Below are positions 48,641 through 61,060 of a stretch of DNA of 64,000 nucleotides, piece by piece (positions within the stretch are counted from its first letter, which is position 1; every line of letters starts with the position of its first letter). The stretch is taken from the NCBI GenBank assembly GCA_902729315.2, contig LR746267.1:7380424-7444423 (forward strand), read 5' to 3'. The translations under genes were made by a program, and so were the position numbers. The stretch is from Spirodela intermedia (lineage: Eukaryota; Streptophyta; Magnoliopsida; Alismatales; Araceae). The notes under the pieces were generated by a model, which worked only from the letters and a program-made list of their open reading frames with translations, made no database searches and was not told the origin of the DNA.

Positions 48641-48835
48641 CTAGGTTTTACTTCTCCTTCATTAGGACTCCGCGGCCTGTCTAGGAGGGGCTGTGGGGGA
48701 CACCGTAGGGATCGTTTGGACCTTGCTCAAAACCAGTCGTCCAAAATAGTCAATGTTACAAGCGCTCGAACTACTTTCACTGGATTCCCTGAAATAATTA
48801 TATATTTTTGGAAAAAACCACAGGGAAAATAAATA
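48641..48835. repeat. Duplicated segment, right copy
   Basis: Direct copy of 42552-42745. It lies between the giant CT tract and the GA tract. Confidence 0.75.
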
Positions 48836-48910
48836 AATATATAGGGAAGATTTTGTTTTTTAGCGATTTCAAGCTAGTCGTGTTACTGTCACATTTGTAG
48901 TGGAAGTTTG

Positions 48911-48962
48911 AGGAGAGGGGGAGAGGGGGAGAGAGAGAGAGGGAGAGAGAGGGAGAGAGAGG

Positions 48963-49028
<66 letters not shown>
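48911..49028. repeat. Long (GA)n tract
   Basis: 118 bases, initially GGGGA/GGGA-interrupted and then about 30 pure GA repeats. It is complementary to the CT tract at 48472-48631, so the two could pair as inverted arms. Confidence 0.95.
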
Positions 49029-49030
<2 letters not shown>

Positions 49031-49223
49031 TATCAGCAGCGGAAAGACGAACCATAAGCGATTATCTCTCAACTTAAATAACAAACAAGGGAAGCTTAAC
49101 AAATCAACAAATCCATGCACGTGAACTGCGGACGGCGTTCTAACTCCCCGACTTTCATTCCTTTTCTCTCTCTACATATTTCAGCACAAGCCCCCTCGGC
49201 AGCGCAACATCGTCGTCTTCGCC

Positions 49224-50458
49224 ATGGCGGCCACCGTCCTCCTCCCCCTCTTTATCCTCCTCCTCGCCGGCCTCGGTGCCTGCAGCGCCGCCAACTTCTC
49301 CTCCCTCCTCGTCTTCGGCGACTCCACCGTCGACACCGGGAACAACAACTACATCTCCACCTCCTTCAAGGCCAACCACGTTCCCTACGGCGTCGGCTTC
49401 CCCGGAAAAATCCCCACAGGGAGGTTTTCCGACGGCCTCCTGGTCCCGGACATGCTCCTCTCCGAGCTCGGCATCGGCCAGCTTTTACCGCCCTTCCTCA
49501 AACCTAACATCTCTGGCGATGATCTCCGGCGGGGGGTCAGCTTCGCCTCCGCCGGCTCCGGCTTCGACGAGGTCACCGCCGCCAGCTCCGGCGTCATCTC
49601 CGTGCCGAAGCAGGTGGACATGTTCAAGCAGTACATCGTGCGGCTGAAGAGCGCCGCCGGGGCGGCGGAGGCCTCAAGGATCGTCGGTGAGGCGCTCGTT
49701 CTCATCAGCGCCGCCTCCAATGACCTCTCTATCAGCTTCTACGACTCCCCGGCGAGGAGCGGCAACTTCACCATCACCCAGTACCATGACTTCCTTATCC
49801 AGAAGATCGAAGATTTCATCAAGGCACTCGTTATTTTGAACTTCTTATCAATTCCTTTCAGGCGTGATTCATGTTCGAATATTGTTAAGATTTTATAGCC
49901 CTCGCTTCGTTGACTCTCTCTGCAGCAAGTTTACGACCTCGGCGGGCGGAGATTCCTGGTGTGGGGGATCTCGCCAATCGGCTGCGGGCCTCTGCAGATC
50001 ACCATGAAGCTTTTGAGCCTGCTAGAAAGATCCTGCGTAGAGAACGAGAACGCCGATACCGTCGTCTTCAACTCCAAGCTCCAGGCCCTGCTGGGGAAGC
50101 TGCAGAAGGATCTTCCGGAGAGCAAGTTCTCCTTCGCCGACCTCTACGCCGCCGCAACGGATATATTCCAGCAACCCCAGAAATACGGTAACCCGATGCT
50201 TCTCCACGCCAGTGGAAGAATGCTTCGTCCCTCCTCCCGTGCCTGACCGGATCACCTGCATGTTTAGGGTTTGTGGAGGCGCGAAGAGGGTGCTGCGGCA
50301 CTGGTCTCATGGAGGCCGGGGAGCTCTGCAGCTCGCTGACGCCGACGTGCCCGGACCCCTCCAAGTTCGTCTTCTTCGACTCCGTCCACCCCACCGAGGC
50401 CATCTACAAGATCGTCACGAAGAACATAATGGAGAAGTGCATCCCCCAGCTGAGCTGA
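49224..50458 (+). CDS. GDSL esterase/lipase
   Basis: Three exons: 49224 to 49823 (or 49829), 49926-50187 and 50268-50458, giving 350 or 352 residues, typical for secreted plant GDSL enzymes. A signal peptide (LLPLFILLLAGLGACSAA) is followed by block I FGDSTVDTGNNN with the nucleophile Ser at residue 34, then GVSFASAGSGFD (block II). Block III is SAASND, where SAGTND is usual, so the Gly is replaced. The final DSVHPTEA supplies catalytic Asp and His. Substrates of these cell-wall or apoplastic lipases are mostly unknown. The first intron is ambiguous: AAG|gcactc (GC donor) gives the family-like FIK-QVYDLGGRRF, whereas CTC|gttatt (GT donor) inserts two residues. The second intron is GT-AG. Confidence 0.92.
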
Positions 50459-51280
50459 GGTCTCCACCCCGCGGGCGCCTATCTGAGGCTATTAGGGTTT
50501 CAGGGTAGGGTTTCGATCATCCCATAGATCATGTATTTTCCCTATTCAAGATTAGACATTCGGACTTACCGCTAGAGATATTTGACGTAGGTACTAAGAT
50601 CCCTGCAAAAATCTTCAGTTTTCTCTGTTCATGAACGATGATCAACGTATACATCTAGTGAACGACGTTATTGATTCACCACTTGCGAATCGCATTATTC
50701 AGCGCGGATTATGAGGAGCCGTCTCATTCGTTCTCCTCATCAATGAGATTTCTCGCATAGTTTCCCCATCGTCGTTCTCATTAACGGGCGGGCCCAAGTC
50801 GTCCATTTCGAGGCCTGAATGAAAAAAAGGAGAGAAAAAGTTGATACACCAATAGATGATGCATTGATGGGCCGGGTTTGGGCTTTTAGTAGGCATGGGC
50901 CTACCATCCCAAAAGAGGTATTTTTAAATAGCTTTGATTTAATATTTCTGAAAAGGTATATAAACTTCTGTAATAGTACATTTTTAAAATAATTATTTCT
51001 TATTAAAAGTTATTTTTTCGGAGAGTCAGTGATATTGGTTTTCTAGTAAATTTTAAATTAGATTATTTAATTATTTAATTAAAAATTGACGTGCTTTATG
51101 TTTTCAAGTATGATATAATTTTTAATTGGCTTAGAATCCAAGCTTGGTATCTTAATATTTTTTCATTAATAGAAATCCATTAAGCATTGGATTAAATAAT
51201 ATAGAAAGTGGGATCAAATAAGAAAAAGAGTTTTGGAAGGGGACCTAAAGAGAAAAATCCCCTAGGGTTTTAAAATCAGG
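50459..51280. other. Intergenic, BTF3 promoter side
   Basis: GDSL 3' flank, then AT-rich DNA, with BTF3 promoter motifs annotated separately. Confidence 0.45.
50791..51270 (+). promoter_or_regulatory. Site II motifs and telo-box upstream of BTF3
   Basis: GGCCCA at 50791-50796, TGGGCC at 50868-50873, TGGGCT at 50879-50884, TGGGCC at 50896-50901 and a reversed telo-box TAGGGTTT at 51263-51270. This suits a translation-linked gene such as BTF3. Confidence 0.55.
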
Positions 51281-51486
51281 TGACGCAAACTTGCTCTTCC
51301 CCAGCTGCCTCTCTCGTCTTTCCTCATCCACAAATCATCAAACCCTCCCCCCCCCAACAAACCTGCGCTTCACTTTTACCGGCGCTGCGGCAACCGGCGC
51401 TGCGGCAACCGGCGCCGCCACCACTGCCTGGGCGTATCTTGAAAACGGGGAAGGCCACACCGGTGCTCGGCCTTCATCTTGACAAG

Positions 51487-53274
51487 GTTAGTTTCTTTCT
51501 TTTTTTTCCTTCCCTTTTCTTCTTTTATGCTAGGCTGAGATTATTTAATTTGTTCGTCCGCTCTGGGAGATTTTCTTGGATCAGAGAGTAGAGGCATATC
51601 ATGTGCGTAACGTTCTCTCCTCACTTCGCACGCCGATCCGCCTATATTATTTGTTAAGTTTGGTAGTATTGGATATGGTTTGTGTAAATTATTCTTTAAA
51701 GCGAGGGTTGCTTAGGTGTTCTCTGTGTCGGAGGAATCTACACCAACTACGGCCTTTGCCGTGAGCGTGCCCCAGCGTCGCTGCAGATCATCCTGTCTAT
51801 CGTCTTCCAGAGCTCTATCACGTTCTGGCTTCGTTTCCGCAATCCAGTCACTGGCAGTATTTCTTTCTTTTTTTGTGCGAGGCGTTGAAAATCCACGCGG
51901 TTTTTTTGTGGACCCTTAGCAAGATAAATCAGCCTCGAAGGGAATCTTCTGGCATCAAAGGATAATCACTCTCTTTGTGAGGCTATTCTGTTCTTGTGCT
52001 GCATCAGTGGGGCATATTACAGGGAATGGGTCCTTTGTAAATGGCTTGTCGGCCATACGTAAGCATCCTTTTAGGTAGATGTGCTGGCTCTGGCCTGCGT
52101 TTTTCGTCATTAAATATAACATCTCAAAGAACGGGAAATCTCAAGGGCATTTTGATTCTATTGTAATTTCCCACAATGGTAATAGTCCTCATTTACCTTC
52201 ATGCTTTACATTAAAATATCTAGCTGTTTATGATCCAATTTTTTCTCAAGTTCAAGACATAGTGTAGTTTGCATCAATCTTCAAGATATAGTGAAGTTCA
52301 GGATGCCGATAGGTTAACTTGCATGATATTGTAGATAATTTTCTCATTGTCAATGTTTGAATCATGCGGAGCATGGAGATGAGATGTTCATTCCGTGTTT
52401 AATCTTTATGCTGTCGCTACCAAGAGTTAGTATTGCCAGTCGTAATAGTTTAGATTGATCCTCATCAGTCCGACTCAAAGCTGTCTGAAATGAAATAATG
52501 CGGGTCAAAGTTGGATTTATCTTGACGTGAGATAGTACAGTCATTTCTGGGGACAATTTCAAGACATGGGTTGTTAGGTTTTCCAAGTTAGCTATACATT
52601 GGATAAAGATGTTGTTTGCCATGATATGCCTGCCGCCTGTTTTAAAGGACAGTTGAACGAGATTCTTGAGCATCACACAATGGCGTAATTCCCAAGGGTC
52701 CAATTCGCACATTGGAAGAGGTTCCAGAATGCAAAGATTCGTATTTGTTGCTGCGTTAGTGATTAGAACAGTCTGCAGAGATCCAACTGAAAACAGTACT
52801 AGAGTTGGAAATTACAGTGTCGTTTTGCATCCAACAAGCATATTCTTTTTCTCTCTTCTTTTTCTTTGGCTGCTGCTGATGCAATACCTATTGTATTTGC
52901 TAATGGGATGGGCCATTTTCACTTTGGGATTTCGCTCTTGCCCACTATTTGCCTTTCGGCATTTGTTTCCTTAATTAAAATGTTATTGGTATGTTGTGCA
53001 TTATTCGTGTTCTGTTGAAGTAGCCTCTCTGTCTTGAGGAGCATTTTAAGCATCATTGCTTGGGCCAAACAATTTTTCCTTCTGGACGTTTTTGAACGTA
53101 TTTGAAGTGTTCTTTATATATAGGACGTACTTAAGCTTTAAACCCAAAATTTTCGCGTGGAGGTTCACTTCAGTGGTTCCATTTTCCTTTCGGATAAGTT
53201 TGTGTCTTTGCACATTGGAGCTGAGTAAGGAACTTTCTGGATGAGATCAATAAATTTATTTCATTTCCGTGTAG
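51487..53274 (+). other. Probable 5'UTR intron of BTF3
   Basis: A donor GACAAG|gttagt at 51486/51487 follows a leader-like exon (about 51290-51486). The acceptor gtgtag at 53274 stands directly before the BTF3 ATG. The 1.8 kb between has no coding potential and is T-rich. The upstream exon is inferred. Confidence 0.5.
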
Positions 53275-54870
53275 ATGAATCGGGAGAAACTCATGAAGAT
53301 GGCGGGTGCGGTTCGCACTGGTGGGAAGGGAAGCGTGCGCAGGTTTTACACTTTTGTACACTTCTAGTGCTAAATATATTGCTTCTTCTTTTTTTAGTCA
53401 GTCTGTTGCTGAATTAGCTTTGCCCATGATTGTAGTAAGTGTTCCAAATCCGAGCAAGGATGCTGGTTGTATCTGCCTACTTCGCTGTCATTGCGAATAC
53501 TAATACTGGGCGCGAGAAGTTTGCATCTTCAATTGATCATGTCGAATCTTTTTTTTTCATGGAATGAGATTTATGATGATGATGACGAAGATAAATATGA
53601 TATTGGGCCGCATCCTTCATCAGAAGAGCCCGTTGCTTCATAGTATTTTTGGGTGGTGATGATTGTCTCTTTAAAAATGGTTGCTCTTCCTTTAATTTTC
53701 GTTTCATCTTGAGTTATACGCATAAAGAACGCATATCAGTCCCTCAGGTAGGGATGGGATATCATACTGTTGCTATGTTTTAGGATCAGTCGATAATATG
53801 CAGGAGTTGGAGAGGTGGTTTGGATTGCTATCAGAGTGATTCGCGCATATTATGTTTCTCTGAGTGTGGACCATAATAATAATTTCCTCCTTTTTGGGGT
53901 TTAATACGACTGTGAAATGAGTTTCACGTTTTTTCCCATCCACATAGTTTTTTAAAGGTAAACTACGAGGACAGTCTTGTCCTCCTTGTTGGCCGTCTGA
54001 ACGAACAGCATGGTTCACCTTGGTTGCTCTGTGTTTCTGCAGAAAGAAGAAGGCGGTCCACAAGACCGCTACCACAGACGACAAAAGGCTTCAAACCACT
54101 CTGAAGAGAATCGGGGTGAACGTCATCCCGTCGATAGAAGAGGTCAACATTTTCAAGGATGACGTAGTGATCCAGTTCTTGAACCCCAAAGGTATGCGAA
54201 GGAATAATCGAACGAGACGCTGGATGCATGTTGTTCTACGACCATTCATCCTCCCCCCTCCCCCCCCAATCACGCCGCTAACTAACGAAGCGTGTTGTTC
54301 AACTGTCTCCGTCGTACAGTGCAGGCCTCTATCCCCGCCAACACTTGGGTGGTCAGCGGTTCTCCCCAGACAAAAAGTAATATTTCTCACTCTTCTCGTT
54401 CTTCCTGCTGGGTCTCCCTCACCATCATCCATCCTTTTGATGCATTCACTTACCAGGGGTAGATTTTCTCTTTCCTCTGGTTTTCTTTTCATCCTTTCCT
54501 CATCTGACGAGTTTCTCTTCGGCGGCAGAGCTCCAAGACTTGCTGCCCGGGATCATCAACCAGCTCGGTAAGGCCTTCTTCTTCACAAAAAATGAAGCTC
54601 CTCTTCCCGCTGAGACTTTCCAGTTGCCGTCATCTGATTCGTTCTGGTGGGGTGGGTCGTTTAGGAGCGGATAACATCGACAATCTGAGGCGGCTTGCCG
54701 AACAGTTCTCCAAGCAGTCTCCTGGAGCTGCCGCCGCCGCTGCCGCCGGCGGAGAGGAGGAAGACGACGATGTTCCGGACCTTGTGGAAGGCGAGACGTT
54801 CGAAGCTGCTGCGGCGGAGGGAGAGAGCAAAGCTGCGGCGGAGGGGAAGGGTAAAACCGCGGCTTCCTAG
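53275..54870 (+). CDS. BTF3: BTF3 / nascent polypeptide-associated complex beta subunit
   Basis: Exons 53275-53342, 54043-54191, 54320-54376, 54529-54567 and 54665-54870 give 172 residues, the usual size. The start [19 protein letters not shown] and the KKKAVHK ribosome-binding region lead into the NAC domain: [48 protein letters not shown]. The C-terminal half is Ala/Glu-rich, with [17 protein letters not shown]. The protein pairs with NAC-alpha at the ribosomal tunnel exit and shields nascent chains. The ATG lies immediately after a splice acceptor, so the leader is on a separate exon. All four coding introns are GT-AG and the phases agree. Confidence 0.96.
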
Positions 54871-55160
54871 AAGAAAGAGAGAGGGTTTATCTGTTCCACC
54901 AACATATTCTGTTCGTGAGTCGTTTTCTTCAGACCCTTCCTTTTAGGATATCCTCCTCTACCGTGGACGGTGGGAAATTCCTTCTGTTTCCTCTCCCCCT
55001 CTTCTTTGTTTTCAGTAGAGAAAGAGATAGAGAGAGGATCTTTTACGTCGGTCGGTGTTACTAGCATGCCCTTGCCTCCACGCTTCAAGTAGTTGCCGTT
55101 TACAGTCCCACTATATATACATATATATATATATGAGAGAGAAAGAGAGAGGCCAGTCAG

Positions 55161-55640
55161 GTAAAACTTTTGGTCAGTTTCTTGTTGGGCCCTAGTGGAA
55201 ACTCTCTCTCTGTCGGTCTGTCTCTTTCTCTTCCTCTCTCTCTCGTTCTATCTCTGAGAGAGTCCTTATCGAGCCTGACTCTAATAGCTCTAGAGAAGAA
55301 TCAGAATGAAGTTGTGCTTGCCCATCAGGTAAAACTTTGGGCCAGTTTCTTGTTGGACCCTATTGGAGAATATCTCTCTGTCTCTTTCTCTGTATGACTG
55401 TCCGTCTCTATCTCTGTCTCTCTATATCTCTGAGAGGGAGAGGGAGAGAGAGAGGTAGGGTCATCGAGCCTGACTCTAATAGCTCTAGAGAAAAATCAGA
55501 ATGAAGTTGTGCTTGCCCGTCAAGTAAAACTTTGGGCCAGTTTCTTGTTGGGCCCTAGTGGAGAATCTCTGTCTCTTTCTCTGTCTCTCTGTTTGTCTGT
55601 CTTTCCCTCTCTCTCGCTCTATCTCTCTATCCACCTCAGA
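55161..55640. repeat. Three-copy degenerate tandem repeat
   Basis: Units begin with GTAAAACTTT at 55161, 55329 and 55524, so spacing is 168 and 195 bp. Shared parts are CAGTTTCTTGTTGG.CCCTA.TGGA, a CT-rich middle of variable length, CGAGCCTGACTCTAATAGCTC and GAAGTTGTGCTTGCCC. The last unit is truncated and decayed. Length differences arise mostly in the CT-rich stretch. Confidence 0.85.
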
Positions 55641-55723
55641 GAGAATTCTAAACGAGTCCGATTACCCTCACATTCGTGTAACGTAGTGCACTGATCAGCG
55701 ATTCAATGCGCCGCATGGGGCGG

Positions 55724-55726
<3 letters not shown>

Positions 55727-55754
<28 letters not shown>
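55727..55754. repeat. (GA)n microsatellite in LTP leader
   Basis: About 14 GA repeats, 89 bases before the LTP start codon. Confidence 0.85.
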
Positions 55755-55758
<4 letters not shown>

Positions 55759-55842
55759 TTGGAATTACCAAAGAAGAACGCGTGGAGATGGAGGATATTC
55801 ACAACAGGAGCAGGAGCAAGAGCAGCAGAGCTCCCGGCGACA

Positions 55843-56758
55843 ATGGCGATGGCGAACTTCGCGTGCGTGATGGCGTGGGCCGTCTTTTCCTCCGTCATCT
55901 TCAACCCGGCAGGCGCCGCCGCCGCCGCCGCCGCCGCGCCGCCCAAGCCCGTGGACTGCTCCACCGTCACCTTCGGCATGATGGACTGTCTCGGCTACGT
56001 GAGCGCTGGTAGCGAGGCGGACCAGCCCGACGACTCCTGTTGCGAGGGCGTCCTGGCGGCGGCGCAGCTCGGTCTTCCCTGCCTCTGCGAGGCCCTCCAC
56101 GAGGCGGCCTTCATGAATGTCAACCTCAACATCTCCCGCGCCGCCCGTCTCGCCGCTGCCTGCCATGTCTACGTTCCCCCCTCCACCAGCTGCAACGGTA
56201 CAATGGATGCGGGCATGTGATAATGCACTCTCCGTGACATAATTATTATTTAGAAATATATTTTAGATAGCAAATTGAATCCCTATAAGCCAGTCGAATG
56301 ATGTTGACGACGACATTCTTTGTAATCTCTCAGCGGCACGCTCTCCACACGCTGGTGGGGCTCCTGCTGGTATGGAAACTCTTCATAATACATCGTGAAG
56401 CTCTCTGTGATTACTGCGTCCCCCCGAGTTACCACCTCCGCCTGATATTTTGCTTGCCATAGTGCCGTCGAAGCCACAGACTGCTGTATCTTCTTCTCCG
56501 TCACCGTTGCCGGCGCCGGCGGAACCGCGCCGCCTGGTCTCTCCCGCCGAGCCCCCCACAACGACGACTCTCGGATCTCCAGCGCCGGTGGAACAGCGCC
56601 GCCCGTTCTCTCCTGCCGAGTCGCCTCCATCGACTCTCAAATCCCCGGCGACTGGGACGGTGACGGTGACGGTGCCCTCAGGGTGTTCATCTCTCGCGGT
56701 TGGTCTCGTCTGTCTCGTGCTCGGTGTCACTGTCACTGCAGCGTCTCTCCAAATATAA
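55843..56758 (+). CDS. GPI-anchored non-specific lipid transfer protein-like
   Basis: Exon 1 (55843-56197) and exon 2 (56463-56758), joined in phase 1 (TGCAACG|gtacaa, catag|TGCCG), encode 216 residues. A signal peptide is followed by an eight-Ala run (GCC repeats), then the eight-cysteine motif at residues 39, 49, 66, 67, 80, 82, 107 and 117 (C-C-CC-CxC-C-C). Exon 2 adds a Pro/Ser/Thr-rich spacer, probably arabinogalactan-like, and a C-terminal hydrophobic stretch (SSLAVGLVCLVLGVTVTAA), as expected for GPI anchoring. The layout equals plant LTPG genes, whose proteins act at the cell surface in cuticular lipid export. If exon 2 is skipped, the frame stops at 56220 giving 125 residues; the strong donor and the fitting second exon argue for splicing. 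One N-glycosylation site, NIS, is present. Confidence 0.82.
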
Positions 56759-59522
<2,764 letters not shown>

Positions 59523-60240
59523 AGCCTCGACTCCGACAGAAGAGAGAGAGTATGGTCCTCTACTAAAACCTTTGATTCTCTGACAGAAGAGAGGGTGTAC
59601 TTAATTTACATACAAATAATGAAATCAAAGATTCGATTGTGATAATCAGAGTCTCACATCGCGTCAGCCCAATAAATTCTCTCGGGACATATCAACAGTT
59701 GGCTGCGCAACCTGCGCATTTGTCAGTAGGCCCACTCCACATATTGGCCCATGATGCCTCGTCCTCCAGCAGCCGCATGACGAAATCCTATTTTATTTGG
59801 TCCTTATGGAAAATCGTTAATCACCATTAATGTCCTATTAATTATAACTCACAATGCTTCATAACCAGAAATCATCATTTAACGAGTACTTTCTGTAAAT
59901 GGAGAATATATACAGAATATTATGACCACTACTATTACTACAAATAGTTAGATAGTGTATTTCTAAATTTAGTAGCTAATAAACTACTTCCTACTGTTTA
60001 ATAAATAATAGTTTTAAAAATGGTATAGCATGAATGATTAACTTGAGAAATTTTATTTACTCTGAATATATAAATAACTTAACGTGTACTATATGTACAT
60101 GCAGAATATATATGGAATATTATTAACCCTACTATTACTACAAATAATTAGATAGTATGTTTCTAAATTTAGTTGATATAAATTATTTTAATATTTTTAA
60201 TAAATAATTTTATAGCATAAATGATTAACTTGATAAATTT
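59523..60240. other. AT-rich intergenic with a short direct repeat
   Basis: Blocks around 59930-59990 and 60110-60180 share 'actattactacaaata.ttagatagt.t.tttctaaatttagt' with about 180-bp spacing, a local duplication. Otherwise nothing is recognisable. Confidence 0.5.
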
Positions 60241-60247
60241 TATTTAC

Positions 60248-60252
60248 GATGA

Positions 60253-60296
<44 letters not shown>

Positions 60297-60300
60297 ATAT
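60248..60300. repeat. (TA)n tract
   Basis: About 50 bases of TA repeats with minor breaks, upstream of the DUF630 fragment. Confidence 0.85.
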
Positions 60301-60624
60301 ACACAGCTTTTACCCCCACAGACAGAGAATCTCTGAACATACCCCTCCACTACCCTGAGGGAGAGGAACAAGGCACCTCCTGGTGGCGTGCCGCCTCCTC
60401 TGGTAGAACTCGACCTCACTGCTCGGGAGGCACAGAGACGTCCACTCCATTTTCACGGTGGGGAAGCTCCACACCATGAAATACCCAGGTCGCCGTTGCG
60501 CTGGAGGTTTAAGAAGACTTCCAGTGGAGGGGAGGGGGGGAGGAAGAATAGGGCTCTGCTCAGAGGGAGATGGCCGCTCCGTGAAAGTGGGTCCGCCGCG
60601 GTGGAGAACGTAGAAGGTGGCGTG

Positions 60625-61060
60625 ATGGGCTCCGGCACCTCCAAGCTCGAGAAGAACGAGGGCTTGGCCCTCTGCAAGCTGCGCATGCGCTTCATCATGC
60701 AAGCGACTGAGTGGAGGCACGCGCTATCGGCAGCCCGCCTCGTCTACCTCCAGTCTCTGTGCAGCCTCGGAATGGCCCCCCGTCGTCTGGCAGAGGCGGA
60801 AGCTTTGATGGGACCGTCGTCGCCCACCTCTTCTGCTTCCCCTTCTCCCTCGCAGTTCCGATGTGGAAGCTCCCCGTCCCCAAGTCTGCCCATGACGAGC
60901 TGCGTGAGAGCTACAGCTACGGCGGCTTTGGCGGACCCCCCGGATCCCCGCACAAATCGCCCGGTTGAATAGCGAGCTCTTCCTGTCCTATGGCCCCGCC
61001 GTCTGAGGCCTCATCATCATTGGACTTCTTCGTGTCAAGAAGACTCCCCTAATTCAAGAA
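60625..61060 (+). pseudogene. Broken DUF630/DUF632 (NRG2-type) gene, 5' part only
   Basis: The start MGSGTSKLEKNE, a likely N-myristoylation site, then CKLRMRFIMQATEWRHALSA and YLQSLCSLG match the DUF630 domain of plant DUF630/632 proteins. The frame then drifts into low-complexity Ser/Pro and stops at 60970-60972. About 25 bases later, in another frame, comes PPSEASSSLDFF, which resembles the Pro/Ser plus aromatic motif normally found downstream of DUF630. No DUF632 part follows; a Ty1/copia element starts within about 100 bases. The simplest reading is a frameshifted, truncated gene interrupted by the transposon. A functional short protein is not excluded. A 5' extension of the same frame exists from 60388. 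Confidence 0.65.

Larger units (their letters stand above)
54871..55842. other. Intergenic with tandem repeat
   Basis: BTF3 3' flank, a TA run near 55112-55134, then the three-copy tandem array and a (GA)n tract in the leader of the LTP gene (55727-55754). Confidence 0.5.

Noticed and set aside
59581-59600. A 20-mer in the peroxidase 3' flank closely resembles the mature miR156 sequence
   Set aside because: It differs at three positions in its 3' half, and no complementary arm is visible on either side to form a precursor hairpin. A related stretch at about 59536 shows it is part of a short local duplication of a GA-rich word.
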